Source: Pseudacidobacterium ailaaui (GTDB lineage: Bacteria > Acidobacteriota > Terriglobia > Terriglobales > Acidobacteriaceae). From it: a stretch of 64,000 nt of DNA. The notes beneath the pieces are model-generated. The model saw nothing but the letters and a program-made list of their open reading frames with translations. It ran no database searches and had not been told where the DNA came from. The stretch spans positions 3,565,001 through 3,629,000 of the forward strand of contig NZ_JIAL01000001.1 in assembly GCF_000688455.1 (NCBI RefSeq). Direction: 5' to 3'. The stretch's first letter is position 1, and each line of letters begins with the position of its first letter. Positions 1-9,021 of this stretch are shown one piece after another. The translations under genes and the position numbers were made by a program.

Positions 1-2
1 CG

Positions 3-656
3 CTGCTCCGCCGTATGCTCGCCTCACAGGCCCTGGTCGACTCGCAGAAGATCCAGAAAGGTTTTCTGCTCCGTGAAGACCAGCAGAAACTAACCCATGC
101 GCTGGAGCAACTTGCTGAATCCAAGATCTTTATCGACGACACGCCGGGGATATCCCTCACGGAAATGAGGGCCAAGGCACGCCGCCTGCGGCAGATGCAG
201 GGAGGTCTGGATCTGATTGTAGTCGACTACCTGCAGCTGATGACGGCCAGCGCACCTGGCCCGGGGGCCAAACGTTATGAGAACCGCACCCAGGAAGTTT
301 CAGCCATCTCGCGCGGTTTGAAGGCCCTGGCTAAAGAACTCCAGGTCCCGGTCATTGCGCTCTCACAGTTGAGCCGTGCTTCAGAACAGCGTGGAGGAGA
401 CAAAAAACCCATGCTCTCCGACCTACGGGAATCCGGCTCCATCGAGCAGGACGCCGATGTGGTTGCCTTCATCCATCGCGAGGCCTATTACAACCGCGAT
501 GAAAACGGGAATCCTGACCCGGAGAGTGAAGGCAAAGCAGAAATCATTATCGCCAAACAGCGCAACGGCCCCACCGGATCCGTACATTTGGCATATCTTT
601 CCAAATGCACCCGGTTTGAGAACCTGGCCTTCGGAGGAGAAGGCGGGGAGTACTGA
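3..656 (+). CDS. dnaB: replicative DNA helicase DnaB, C-terminal part (5' end outside the window)
   Basis: This is the RecA-like ATPase half of the replicative helicase that unwinds DNA ahead of the fork. The frame is open from base 3, so the gene begins upstream of the window. Visible motifs are the Walker B segment [12 protein letters not shown], the sensor stretch VIALSQLSR, the loop [16 protein letters not shown] typical of DnaB motif H4, and the C-terminal segment KQRNGPTG that carries the arginine finger. The N-terminal primase-binding domain and Walker A are not in the window. The family assignment is very secure, and no intein is visible in this part. Confidence 0.96.
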   Translation: MLRRMLASQALVDSQKIQKGFLLREDQQKLTHALEQLAESKIFIDDTPGISLTEMRAKARRLRQMQGGLDLIVVDYLQLMTASAPGPGAKRYENRTQEVSAISRGLKALAKELQVPVIALSQLSRASEQRGGDKKPMLSDLRESGSIEQDADVVAFIHREAYYNRDENGNPDPESEGKAEIIIAKQRNGPTGSVHLAYLSKCTRFENLAFGGEGGEY

Positions 657-902
657 CAGACTGGCCTTTGACAGCGTAGCCCCGGTTTCATCCTCCACAT
701 AACTCTTTTTGATGAACGCGCTTAGTCCTTGCTCTCTGCCTTCAAGATGTGCAAGCATTGCACACCATAGAAAGGGTGCTGGATGCTTTTGCTTTCTTGC
801 TGTAGAAAATCCTGTCCGGTGAAAGCAATCTCGTTCCCTGCATCTAAGTTGAGGAAACGATGTGTGATGGTCATGCACCATGCATTGTGCTAAGGAGGAG
901 AA

Positions 903-1175
903 ATGCAGGTTTTCTGCTTGGCAACTTCAGAACGCGCCGACATTTCCTGCCCGGTTTGTGGCCAGAGCTATGCCCTTTATTTTGAACGCAAATCCTTGGA
1001 GGAACGTCTGGCTGCGATGCACGCAGTACAGGAAACCCTGACCCACCATCATGCCCGCGGCGGGGCGGCGCCAGATGTACATCCGCAAAAGGCCTTTACC
1101 GTGCCGGAATGGAATGGACCGGCTCATATGTCCGGTGCCGCCATCCTGGGCGGCGCGCCTCCCTGGGCCGCCTGA
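903..1175 (+). CDS. small conserved hypothetical protein with one CPVC pair
   Basis: A 90-residue protein of unknown function. Start choice is supported by a near-perfect ribosome binding site (AAGGAGGAG) a few bases before the ATG. A CxxC pair (CPVCGQSY, about residues 16-19) near the N-terminus suggests half of a zinc knuckle or a redox pair. It is followed by a charged helix (ERKSLEERLAAMHAVQETL) and a low-complexity Gly/Ala/Pro tail. No signal peptide is visible. It converges on rpsA, with a shared terminator between them. I do not recognise a named family. Confidence 0.75.
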   Translation: MQVFCLATSERADISCPVCGQSYALYFERKSLEERLAAMHAVQETLTHHHARGGAAPDVHPQKAFTVPEWNGPAHMSGAAILGGAPPWAA

Positions 1176-1179
1176 AAAG

Positions 1180-1214
1180 AAAAACGCCACCCCGGAAATG
1201 GGATGGCGTTTTTT
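1180..1214. terminator. bidirectional intrinsic terminator between the small CPVC gene and rpsA
   Basis: The stem AAAAACGCCACCC pairs with GGATGGCGTTTTT across a short loop, with one imperfect pair. It has A-runs on the left and T-runs on the right, so it can work for both convergent genes. Confidence 0.8.
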
Positions 1215-1236
1215 AGAGAAAGCTGTGGACCAGAGG

Positions 1237-3120
1237 TTATTGCCGCTTCCAGTTCACCAGATCCCCAAGGGTTGTAGTAGAGCTGGATACTGGCTGCTTG
1301 TAGGCTTCCACATCAGCACGGCTGGCCTCTTCGCCGACAGCACGAAGGCTGAGGCCAATCTTCTTCTCATCTGGATTCATCTTAATGATCTTGAAGTCGT
1401 GCTCCTGCCCTGTTTCCAGCTTCACTGGAACACCATTACTGTCCGTAGCTTCAGAGACGTGGCAGAGTCCTTCAATGCCTTCAGCGATTTCAACAAAAGC
1501 ACCGAACTGCGCCGTACGCAGGACCTTTCCATGTACCACATCGCCAATGCGATGAGTATTGAAGAAGGTCTCCCAAACGTCTGGCTGAAGCTGCTTGATT
1601 CCCAGAGAAAGACGCCGGTTTTCCGGCTCCACTCCCAGAACCACAGCCCGGACCTTCTCGCCTTTTTTCAGGACTTCAGAAGGATGTTTCACACGTTTTG
1701 TCCAGCTCAGATTGCTGACGTGGACCAGACCGTCAATTCCATCCTCAATCTCAACAAAAGCCCCGAAATCTGTCAGGTTCCGCACCCGTCCCTCAACCAC
1801 GGTCCCCGCCGGATATCTCTCAGAGAGATGCTCCCAGGGGTTCTCAAGAAGCTGCTTCATCCCCAGGGAGATACGACGGTCCTGCGGGTTGACGGCCAGA
1901 ATGACGGTTTCAACTTCATCGCCCGGTTTCACGATCTTTGAAGGATGCTTCATCCGCTTTGACCATGTCATTTCTGAGACGTGGACGAGACCTTCAATGC
2001 CTTGTTCCAGTTCCACAAACGCGCCATAATCGGTCACGCTGAGGACGCGGCCGCGCACACGCGCGCCAATCGGATAACGCTCTGCTGCATCCAGCCACGG
2101 ATCAGGGGTCAACTGCTTAAAGCCAAGAGAGACCCGCTGTTTTTCGCGGTCGAACTTGAGCACTTTGACCTGAATCTCGTCCCCCACATTGACCAGATCG
2201 CGCGGATGGGTCAGGCGGCCCCAGGACATGTCCGTGATGTGAAGCAGGCCATCGATTCCACCAAGATCCACAAATGCGCCATAGTCGGTGAGGTTCTTGA
2301 CTGTACCGGTCAGAACGCTGCCTTCTTCCAGGTGCTCCAGGGTCTGAGCACGCTTTGCAGCAATCTCCTCCTCCAGAATCTCTTTGCGAGAGACCACCAC
2401 ATTGCCGCGCTTTTTGTTCAGCTTGATGATCCGGACTTCGATCGGCTGCCCGATATAACCATCCAGATTGCGGACCGGACGGACCTCTACCTGAGAACCC
2501 GGCAAAAAGGCCTTAATGCCTAGATCAACGGTAAGACCGCCTTTCACGCGGCTCAGGACCGTGCCGGTCAGATTGGTCTTCTCATTGTAGGCCCGCTCAA
2601 TGGTGTCCCACACGCGATGCCTGACGGCCTTCTCATAGCTCAGGAGATAGCCACCCTCTGGCTCCTCGCGCTCGATGACGACCTCTACGGTCTCTCCAGG
2701 ATGGAGTTTTGGCTGGCCGGTGTGGTCGAGGACCTGTTCGATAGGAATCAGGCCTTCAGACTTCATGCCAACATCCACAACGACGTGTTTGTCGGTGAGT
2801 TTGATGACCGTGCCCTGCACAATATGTTGGTCATCAAAGGCCTGTGCCGCAGCCTGCTCGGCCTGCTCGCGGTCAAAAGACTCAAGCACGGCGGCAAAAT
2901 CTTCCATACTGTTCAGGTCCGGCTCTTCTTCCTGTTCCTGCTGCACAGCAACCGGATGTTCGGGTTCGGCTGCCTGCTCCGGAGAAGAACTGGCTTCCGG
3001 GTTGTGGGTGGTTTCTAAGGACGGTGCTTCCTGCTCCGTCGCTGCTTCAAGCGTTGGGGTTTCAAGTTCGGTGTTCAGAGGAGTGCTCTCGGTTTGTTCA
3101 GGATTTAAGACGTCTGCCAT
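1237..3120 (-). CDS. rpsA: 30S ribosomal protein S1
   Basis: Ribosomal protein S1 binds mRNA and helps deliver it to the 30S subunit. Six S1 (OB-fold) repeats can be counted, starting near residues 102, 185, 270, 355, 442 and 529. The last four carry the canonical GAFV and GL-H motifs such as TDYGAFVDLGGIDGLLHITD. The acidic first 100 residues, rich in Glu and Pro, form a low-complexity N-terminal extension. I start at the ATG encoding MADVLNPEQ; the frame stays open upstream to a TTG at 3177, which I consider unlikely. The gene is transcribed alone and converges on the CPVC gene. Confidence 0.95.
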   Translation of the reverse strand: MADVLNPEQTESTPLNTELETPTLEAATEQEAPSLETTHNPEASSSPEQAAEPEHPVAVQQEQEEEPDLNSMEDFAAVLESFDREQAEQAAAQAFDDQHIVQGTVIKLTDKHVVVDVGMKSEGLIPIEQVLDHTGQPKLHPGETVEVVIEREEPEGGYLLSYEKAVRHRVWDTIERAYNEKTNLTGTVLSRVKGGLTVDLGIKAFLPGSQVEVRPVRNLDGYIGQPIEVRIIKLNKKRGNVVVSRKEILEEEIAAKRAQTLEHLEEGSVLTGTVKNLTDYGAFVDLGGIDGLLHITDMSWGRLTHPRDLVNVGDEIQVKVLKFDREKQRVSLGFKQLTPDPWLDAAERYPIGARVRGRVLSVTDYGAFVELEQGIEGLVHVSEMTWSKRMKHPSKIVKPGDEVETVILAVNPQDRRISLGMKQLLENPWEHLSERYPAGTVVEGRVRNLTDFGAFVEIEDGIDGLVHVSNLSWTKRVKHPSEVLKKGEKVRAVVLGVEPENRRLSLGIKQLQPDVWETFFNTHRIGDVVHGKVLRTAQFGAFVEIAEGIEGLCHVSEATDSNGVPVKLETGQEHDFKIIKMNPDEKKIGLSLRAVGEEASRADVEAYKQPVSSSTTTLGDLVNWKRQ

Positions 3121-3496
3121 AACAGCCAGCTCAGTGGGATTCACTTTCGGCGGCCCCGGTCCGTGCCCGCCCTGCAAGATGATGCCTGCAGATTAATTCT
3201 CCGCTTTACCTCATAGATTCAGGCAGATGCGGCGAAGATTCGGGAATCGTCTTTCCTTTTTGCACCAGACCGCGCGGAAGATCTCGCAGTGAGACAGGGG
3301 AGTGCTTTTCCACTCGCGTCCATCTCAGTTGGGAACATCCGCCAGGCAGGAACATGCAGGAGCGGCGATTTCGGAACTGTGCTGGAATCCCGCGCACACA
3401 GCCCCGATGAAATCAGGATAGAACTCTGCGCTGGCAGTGTCAAACCAACAGGCCGCTTTTTCATGAATTTGCACAAAATCACCGCTGACCGGCCAG
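3121..3496. other. divergent intergenic region between rpsA and the HIT gene
   Basis: About 375 bases without a convincing gene. Short open frames on both strands lack ribosome binding sites and family-like composition. The region must hold the rpsA promoter and 5' leader, but I could not place a clear -35/-10 pair on the minus strand. Confidence 0.5.
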
Positions 3497-3525
3497 TTGC
3501 ACTGCCGCACTCGCTCCAGTATAGG
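3497..3525 (+). promoter_or_regulatory. sigma-70-like promoter of the HIT gene, predicting a leaderless mRNA
   Basis: TTGCAC and TATAGG are separated by exactly 17 bases. A start point 7 bases after the -10 box falls on the A of the ATG at 3532, so the transcript would have no 5' leader. No Shine-Dalgarno sequence precedes this ATG, which agrees. Confidence 0.65.
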
Positions 3526-3531
3526 TAGCCT

Positions 3532-4122
3532 ATGGACCACCTGTGGACACCCTGGCGATACACTTATGTCACTACGGCCGACCAAGCAAAGCGTCAGGGC
3601 GTGCCGGAAGAGCTCTCGGCCTGGCCAGGAGATACGGGCTGCGTCTTCTGCAATCTTCTTGAGGCCACAAAGTACTCAGAAAACCAGGGCATGGCAACAG
3701 AAGAGGCCGAAAGGGCCGCCCTGATTGTTCACCGGGGCCAGAACACTTTTGTCTGCCTCAACCGTTATCCCTATACCTCAGGCCATGTAATGGTACTGCC
3801 TTATGCGCACGAAAGCTCCCTTGCCGCCCTGCCTCCTGCAGCCGCACATGAAATGATGGATACGGCGCAACGGCTGGAAAAGGTCCTCTTGCACATCTAT
3901 CGCCCGGAAGGTATCAATATGGGGCTCAATCTGGGCAAGGCGGCCGGCGCCGGAGTGGCCGGGCACCTGCATCTGCATGTCCTGCCGCGATGGGTGGGCG
4001 ACACCAACTTCATGACTGTTGTTGGTGAAACACGGGTCCTGCCCGAGGATTTGCAAACCACCTGGCTGCGCATACGGGAGGGGTTTGCTCTCATGTCTGC
4101 AGACCAGCAACTGGAAAGATGA
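3532..4122 (+). CDS. HIT-family (histidine triad) nucleotide hydrolase/phosphorylase
   Basis: A 196-residue histidine triad protein. The active-site triad HLHLHV is at residues 145-150, preceded by the conserved NLG-AAGAGVAGH stretch. A CVFC pair at residues 37-40 probably binds zinc, as in the branch of the family that includes diadenosine tetraphosphate phosphorylases. The expected role is hydrolysis or phosphorolysis of dinucleoside polyphosphates or related nucleotides in the cytoplasm; the substrate is not determinable from sequence. The gene stands alone, and its promoter lies immediately against the start codon. Confidence 0.88.
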   Translation: MDHLWTPWRYTYVTTADQAKRQGVPEELSAWPGDTGCVFCNLLEATKYSENQGMATEEAERAALIVHRGQNTFVCLNRYPYTSGHVMVLPYAHESSLAALPPAAAHEMMDTAQRLEKVLLHIYRPEGINMGLNLGKAAGAGVAGHLHLHVLPRWVGDTNFMTVVGETRVLPEDLQTTWLRIREGFALMSADQQLER

Positions 4123-4245
4123 GCAGACGACCGACCTAGCAAAAAGAGCCCTCTGCCAGACGAAAATGCAAAACGGAATATTTTCTTTCTGACATTCGAT
4201 TGCGCGCATCTAACAGTTTTAAAAGTAGTTTCACCAGGGTGCCGC

Positions 4246-4491
4246 ATGAAAAAGACCGAATCCGAACCTCGGAACCACGAAGAGCATTCCGCAGGAAAGC
4301 GGAGCGCTCCCACCAGCGTACAGTCTCATGCGCCGGTTGAACCTGAGGATGCTCAACTGACCGGGGCCAGCCGCTCCTTACAGCGCCGCCTTTTGGGCCT
4401 GAATGTGGAAAACGGTCATGCACAGCAGCACCCAGATACCCCTGCAGGACAGCATGCAACAGGGTCATTTACTGGCGAAAAGAAGAAGTAA
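4246..4491 (+). CDS. small hydrophilic hypothetical protein
   Basis: An 81-residue ORF rich in Glu, Ser, Gln and Arg, with a Lys-rich tail (GEKKK) and no membrane segment. An AGGGTG sequence lies 6-7 bases before the ATG. It ends 5 bases before the convergent end of rmuC. No known family is recognised. The composition looks disordered and it could be a spurious ORF; I include it because the start context and its exact fit between neighbours are reasonable. Confidence 0.4.
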   Translation: MKKTESEPRNHEEHSAGKRSAPTSVQSHAPVEPEDAQLTGASRSLQRRLLGLNVENGHAQQHPDTPAGQHATGSFTGEKKK

Positions 4492-4496
4492 TCCTG

Positions 4497-5903
4497 CTAC
4501 TCATCTTCTTCCGTCTCCTCGGTCGTCTCCTGATCTAACAGTGGAGAGGAAAGCTCTGGCAATGTTTCCATGGCAGCTTCCACCAAAGGGGTGGGAATAT
4601 TTTTGGATGGCTTGATTCCCAGATCGCGCAGCATCTCCGCCTGACGGATAACATTTCCTCGACCTGTAGAGAGCTTCTTCATGGCTTCGTCATAGCTTTG
4701 GCGTGCCGCATCCAGGCTCCTACCCACATTTGTTAATTCCACTGTGAAGGAAGCAAGCTTCTCATAAAGCTCGCCGCCGCGCCGCACAATTTTTTCGATG
4801 TTGCGTGTCTGGCGTTCCTGTCCCCACAAATAAGCGATCGTGCGCAGCACAAACAATAGGGTCGTCCGGCTTACGAACAAGACATTCTGGTCCCATGCAT
4901 CCTGCCACAACCTGCCATCATTGGCCATAGCGAGCGTAAAGGCCGGCTCGATCGGCACAAACAGAATGACGAAATCCAGTGATTTCAAACCGTAGAGTGC
5001 GTGATAGTTTTTTTGCGACAGGCCTTTGATGTGGGCCCGTATCGAGGCCAGATGTCTCTTAAGGGCCCCCTCTCTGACCACCTCATCGTCCCCGCCGCTA
5101 CAGTATTCACTGTATGCAAGCAAAGAGACTTTCGAGTCAATGACGACCTGTCTTCCTCCCGGCAGTTTCAGAATGACATCAGGACGCGAGCGTTTTCCGT
5201 CCTCACGGTCAAAGCTCTCCTGCACGGAGTATTCATGGCCCTTCTGCAGACCCGCTGCTTCTAGCAGCTGTTCAAGAACCAGCTCGCCCCAGTCTCCCTG
5301 GGTTTTCGAGGAACCCTTCAGAGCATTCACAAGATTTTCCGCGTCCTTGGTAAGCCGCTCATTAAGAGTGCGCAGACCCTCAATCTGGGTCTTCAGCTCC
5401 GAATGCCGGGCAGTACTCTGTGTCTTAAGCGATTCCAAGGTGTCCTTGAATTCCCCAAATTTTTCCCGCACCGGGTCCAGCAGGTGGCCAATTTGCCTTT
5501 CGCTCCATTCATCAAACTCTCGGGCGCGCTTTTTCAGGATGTCATCTGCCAGCAGCTTGAACTTCCCTTCCAGAAGGTCCAGCTTTTCCTGTGCCGACTG
5601 GCGTTCCTTTTCGAGGGCAGTCGAAAGCTGCGCTACCTGCTCGCGCAATGACATCAGATCGGCTTCTGCCCTGGCACACCTGGTTTTTTCGGCCTCAAGG
5701 GCCCGGTTTGATTCGGTCCATTGACCCTGGACCGCTTTCTTTTCAGCTTCCAGACGGGCAATGGTGGTCCGCAGTTCCATCTCCGACTGGCGCAGCCTCT
5801 CCACCTCACCCTGCGCCGGGCGACTCTTGTTGGCCTGGATCCAGAAGCCAAGCACGACACCAACCACCAGGGCCACAACTACAAGCACAGTCATTAGAGG
5901 CAT
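4497..5903 (-). CDS. rmuC: DNA recombination protein RmuC
   Basis: A 468-residue RmuC homologue; the family limits recombination at inverted repeats and has a nuclease-like fold. The N-terminus has one membrane segment (MTVLVVVALVVGVVLGFW), followed by a long coiled coil (about residues 30-180, rich in Glu/Arg/Leu). The conserved core contains GDWGELVLEQLLEAAGL, RPDVILKLPGGRQVVIDSKV and FVPIEPAFTLA. I start at the ATG encoding MPLMTVLVVV because the membrane anchor follows directly; the open frame extends to 6158 but the added residues look non-coding. The C-terminus ends in an acidic Glu/Thr tail. Confidence 0.9.
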   Translation of the reverse strand: MPLMTVLVVVALVVGVVLGFWIQANKSRPAQGEVERLRQSEMELRTTIARLEAEKKAVQGQWTESNRALEAEKTRCARAEADLMSLREQVAQLSTALEKERQSAQEKLDLLEGKFKLLADDILKKRAREFDEWSERQIGHLLDPVREKFGEFKDTLESLKTQSTARHSELKTQIEGLRTLNERLTKDAENLVNALKGSSKTQGDWGELVLEQLLEAAGLQKGHEYSVQESFDREDGKRSRPDVILKLPGGRQVVIDSKVSLLAYSEYCSGGDDEVVREGALKRHLASIRAHIKGLSQKNYHALYGLKSLDFVILFVPIEPAFTLAMANDGRLWQDAWDQNVLFVSRTTLLFVLRTIAYLWGQERQTRNIEKIVRRGGELYEKLASFTVELTNVGRSLDAARQSYDEAMKKLSTGRGNVIRQAEMLRDLGIKPSKNIPTPLVEAAMETLPELSSPLLDQETTEETEEDE

Positions 5904-6123
5904 AGCGATATACTCGCATTGAAAAGGTGGCAAGTAAAAGTGGACGGTGGACTCTGTATTCGTACAAAAAAGCACCGTCCCCCGGACGGCCAGTCCTTGC
6001 CTCGATGGCCAGTCCTCAGTAGACTTGAAATTTCTGAGTACGGTATTCGTGTGCCTTTTCCGACCGTCTGCCGTCCCGGAATGCTCATACAAATTTTGCC
6101 GTAACGACAAACAGGAGAATCGC

Positions 6124-6369
6124 ATGGCAGCAGTAGAAGAAAAAGTAAAGCAGATCATTGTGGAACAACTTCAGGTAGATGAAGCGGAAGTGACACCCAG
6201 CGCATCCTTCCAGGAAGACCTTGGAGCAGACTCGCTCGATGTGGTTGAGCTGGTCATGCAGTTTGAAGAAGCCTTCGACCTTGAGATTCCCGACGAAGAT
6301 GCTGAGAAGATCAAGACGGTGAAGGATGCGATTGATTACATCGAGAAAAACGCGAAAGGTGGCAAGTAA
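6124..6369 (+). CDS. acpP: acyl carrier protein
   Basis: An 81-residue acyl carrier protein that carries fatty-acyl intermediates on phosphopantetheine. The attachment serine lies in the hallmark [12 protein letters not shown] segment. Helix 2 and the acidic helix 3 ([13 protein letters not shown]) are intact. An AGGAGA ribosome binding site precedes the ATG. The open frame begins further upstream (5947), but that part is not ACP-like. The stop is 2 bases before the fabF start, so the two genes are co-transcribed and probably translationally coupled. Confidence 0.97.
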   Translation: MAAVEEKVKQIIVEQLQVDEAEVTPSASFQEDLGADSLDVVELVMQFEEAFDLEIPDEDAEKIKTVKDAIDYIEKNAKGGK

Positions 6370-6371
6370 CC

Positions 6372-7616
6372 TTGCAGCGGCGCGTCGTTATCACGGGCAT
6401 TGGGCTGTTGTGCGGTGTTGGCAACACAACTCCTGAGGTCTGGAACAATCTGCTAGCAGGCAAGAGCGGGATGGCCCCCATCACAGGCTTCGATACGACG
6501 GGCTTCTCTGTCACCTTCGCTGCTGAAGTGAAAAATTTTGATCCGCTCAATTTCGTGGACAAAAAAGAAGCGCGGAAGATGGCGCGCTTCATTCACTTTG
6601 CCCTCGCCGCCACGCACGAGGCCATGGAGATGTCCGGCCTGAAGGTCACCGATGCGATTGCGGACCGTGTCGGCGTCCACATCGGATCCGGTATCGGCGG
6701 GTTTGACATCATCGAGCGTGAGCACAGCGCTATGCTGCAGGGTGGCCCGCGCAAAATATCACCGTTTTTCATCCCGGCAGCCATCATCAATCTGGCCGCC
6801 GGTCAGGTGAGTATACGGTATGGGGCCAAAGGTCCAAATGAAGCCACAGCGACCGCGTGTACGACCAGCGCACATTCCATTGGCGAAGCCTACCGCATCA
6901 TCCAGCGCGGCGATGCTGATGTGATGATTGCCGGAGGCGCGGAAGCAGCCATTACTCCCATGGGAGTGGGCGGTTTCGCAGCCATGCGTGCCCTCTCGAC
7001 TCGCAACGAAGAACCGGAACGGGCCAGCCGCCCCTTTGACAGGGACCGCGACGGGTTCGTGGTCGGCGAAGGTGCCGGCATTCTCATTCTGGAAGAGCTG
7101 GAGTTTGCCAAAGCCCGCGGCGCACAGATTCTTGCAGAAATCATTGGCTATGGAATGAGCGCGGACGCACACCACATCACCAGCATGGCCCCGGAAGGGG
7201 AAGGTTGTTACCGTGCGATGAAACATGCGCTGGACAGTGCCCAAGTCCAGCCGCATGAAGTGGATTACGTGAATGCTCATGCCACTTCTACCCCGGTGGG
7301 AGATGTGCTGGAAAGCGCGGCGCTGCAAAACCTCTTCGGCGAACACGCCACCAGCGGCAAACTCCTCATCAGCTCGACCAAATCCATGACCGGCCACCTT
7401 CTCGGGGGTGCCGGCGGTCTTGAGGCTGGCATCACTATCAAGGCACTCATGGAACAGGTCGCTCCACCCACGATGAACCTGGAAAATCCCGATCCGGAGT
7501 GCAGGCTGAATTATGTTCCCAACAAGCCTCAGCAGGCAAAGTTAAACGTTGCTTTGTCGAATTCTTTTGGCTTTGGAGGAACGAACGGATCACTTCTCTT
7601 TCGCCGCTGGGAGTAG
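6372..7616 (+). CDS. fabF: 3-oxoacyl-[acyl-carrier-protein] synthase II (KAS II)
   Basis: The condensing enzyme of fatty-acid elongation, using malonyl-ACP. The catalytic triad is visible: Cys163 in TATACTTSAHS, His303 in NAHATSTPVGD and His342 in SMTGHLLGGAGG, with Lys337 in SSTKSMT. Length (414 residues) is normal for the family. The start is a TTG directly after acpP; an upstream AAAGGTGG inside acpP can serve as ribosome binding site. A terminator follows the gene. Confidence 0.96.
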   Translation: MQRRVVITGIGLLCGVGNTTPEVWNNLLAGKSGMAPITGFDTTGFSVTFAAEVKNFDPLNFVDKKEARKMARFIHFALAATHEAMEMSGLKVTDAIADRVGVHIGSGIGGFDIIEREHSAMLQGGPRKISPFFIPAAIINLAAGQVSIRYGAKGPNEATATACTTSAHSIGEAYRIIQRGDADVMIAGGAEAAITPMGVGGFAAMRALSTRNEEPERASRPFDRDRDGFVVGEGAGILILEELEFAKARGAQILAEIIGYGMSADAHHITSMAPEGEGCYRAMKHALDSAQVQPHEVDYVNAHATSTPVGDVLESAALQNLFGEHATSGKLLISSTKSMTGHLLGGAGGLEAGITIKALMEQVAPPTMNLENPDPECRLNYVPNKPQQAKLNVALSNSFGFGGTNGSLLFRRWE

Positions 7617-7642
7617 CTCCCAAGTCGGCACACATTTCATCG

Positions 7643-7668
7643 ATGGGCTGCCCCGCAGCCCATTTTCT
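7643..7668 (+). terminator. intrinsic terminator after fabF
   Basis: The stem ATGGGCTG/CAGCCCAT (8 bp, 5-base loop) is followed by TTTTCTT. It lies between fabF and the convergent tetR-type gene. Confidence 0.8.
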
Positions 7669-8270
7669 TATGTCCGGGGATGCGCCCCCGTTGTCCCGTA
7701 TGCTGCCAGAAACGCATCCACCACGTATGTGGCCAGGTCCGGAGGCACTCTTCCCCCAAGATGCTTCAGCATGATGTGTTGGTACAGCATTGGCCCCAGT
7801 AACAATGGCAGGGCCACATCCGGGTCCACGCTCTCTTTCAGCAGACCGCTCTTAACGCCGCGTTCAATCATTTCGCGCAGTTGACGGCGCGGCTGCTCCA
7901 GAACGCGCTCCCTCCATTGCCTGCCAAACACCGGGTTCCGGGCCGAGTAAGCAATCAGGTGCGGCATGATCCGCTCGCGCATTTTCCTGCGGTGCTCCGC
8001 GGGCTGGTAATTCAGTTGTGCAATCAGGTCCGCGCGGAGGTCACCTGAATCAAAGCGAGGGGGTTCAAGGTTGAGCCCATGCAGATGGACCAGGACCTCA
8101 AGGCACAGCGTGTTTTTGTCGCGCCAGTGCTTATAGATGGTTGCCTTGCTCACACCGGAAGCCTCAGCGATGGCATCCATGCTGGTAGCATCGATTCCAC
8201 GCTCCGCAAAGAGCCGCAGCGCGGCTTCCAGGACCTTCCGATGCGCCATTTCACTCTTGGTTCTTGCCAT
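7668..8270 (-). CDS. TetR/AcrR-family transcriptional regulator
   Basis: A 200-residue TetR-type repressor. The N-terminal helix-turn-helix is clear (AALRLFAERGIDATSMDAIAEASGV, then SKATIYKHW at about residues 41-49). The C-terminal half is a variable ligand-binding domain. It is the last gene of an operon with an ABC ATPase and permease; its start is only 3 bases past the permease stop. The likely role is autoregulation of the exporter in response to a substrate. A palindrome in the operon promoter (9833-9847) is a natural operator candidate. Confidence 0.9.
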   Translation of the reverse strand: MARTKSEMAHRKVLEAALRLFAERGIDATSMDAIAEASGVSKATIYKHWRDKNTLCLEVLVHLHGLNLEPPRFDSGDLRADLIAQLNYQPAEHRRKMRERIMPHLIAYSARNPVFGRQWRERVLEQPRRQLREMIERGVKSGLLKESVDPDVALPLLLGPMLYQHIMLKHLGGRVPPDLATYVVDAFLAAYGTTGAHPRT

Positions 8271-8273
8271 CGT

Positions 8274-9020
8274 CTACATCTGGATCTTCGAAAACATATA
8301 AGACCCCAGGACAAGAAATCCTGCAGCCACCACCACCAGCACCGCAAAGTCATGCAGAAAACTGAAGTACCAAATGCCGGTCAGTGCACCGCGCAATCCA
8401 TCGATCCCATAACTCAAAGGATCCAGATGGGTGACCAGACTCAAGGCCCGGGGCAGGTCCCAGAGCGGAAACAGTGCACCAGAAAGAAAGAACATAGGCA
8501 TGGCCACAAAATTCATGACGAGTGGGAACCCCTGCATATCCTTTATGACAGAACCGAAGGCCGTCCCTAGCGCAGCAAAGTTTATGGCCACAAGGGCCAC
8601 AAAAACGGCCGCCTTGGGCAGTGCCATCCAGCTGTGCGGACGGAACCCAATCATCAGACAGACCAGAAAAACCAGAAGGCCCTGGCTCATGGCCACTGTT
8701 GCTGAACCCAGAGTGCGTCCTACCATAATCTGCATCCGGGATACAGGCGCGACCAGGGTCTCTTTCAGAAAACCAAACTGTCTGTCCCACAGAATCGAAA
8801 TTCCGGAAAAGACACACATGAACAGGACCGACATTCCGATGACGCCAGGAGCTATAAATTGCAGATAGCTTCCGTTCCCGGCGCGCTCAAAGACCGGACC
8901 AAGTCCAAACCCCAGCGCTACCAGATAAAGCACAGGCTGGCCCAGCGAGGCAATGATCTGGACCCGTGATCGGGAATAACGTTTCAGTTCCCGCAGCCAG
9001 AGAATATAGATTGTGCTCAT
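8274..9020 (-). CDS. ABC-2 type transporter permease
   Basis: A 248-residue integral membrane protein with about six hydrophobic segments and the ABC-2 signature region (PLVMNFVAMPMFFLSGALFPLWDLP and LSYGIDGLRG). This matches permeases of the DrrB/NodJ type that pair with DrrA-type ATPases to export drugs or lipid-linked compounds. It sits 1 base after the ATPase gene and 3 bases before the TetR gene. The substrate is unknown. Confidence 0.9.
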   Translation of the reverse strand: MSTIYILWLRELKRYSRSRVQIIASLGQPVLYLVALGFGLGPVFERAGNGSYLQFIAPGVIGMSVLFMCVFSGISILWDRQFGFLKETLVAPVSRMQIMVGRTLGSATVAMSQGLLVFLVCLMIGFRPHSWMALPKAAVFVALVAINFAALGTAFGSVIKDMQGFPLVMNFVAMPMFFLSGALFPLWDLPRALSLVTHLDPLSYGIDGLRGALTGIWYFSFLHDFAVLVVVAAGFLVLGSYMFSKIQM

Positions 9021-9021
9021 A

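Noticed and set aside
1051-1941. 296-codon plus-strand ORF overlapping rpsA
   Set aside because: Antisense shadow of the S1 repeats; no ribosome binding site and no family-like composition.
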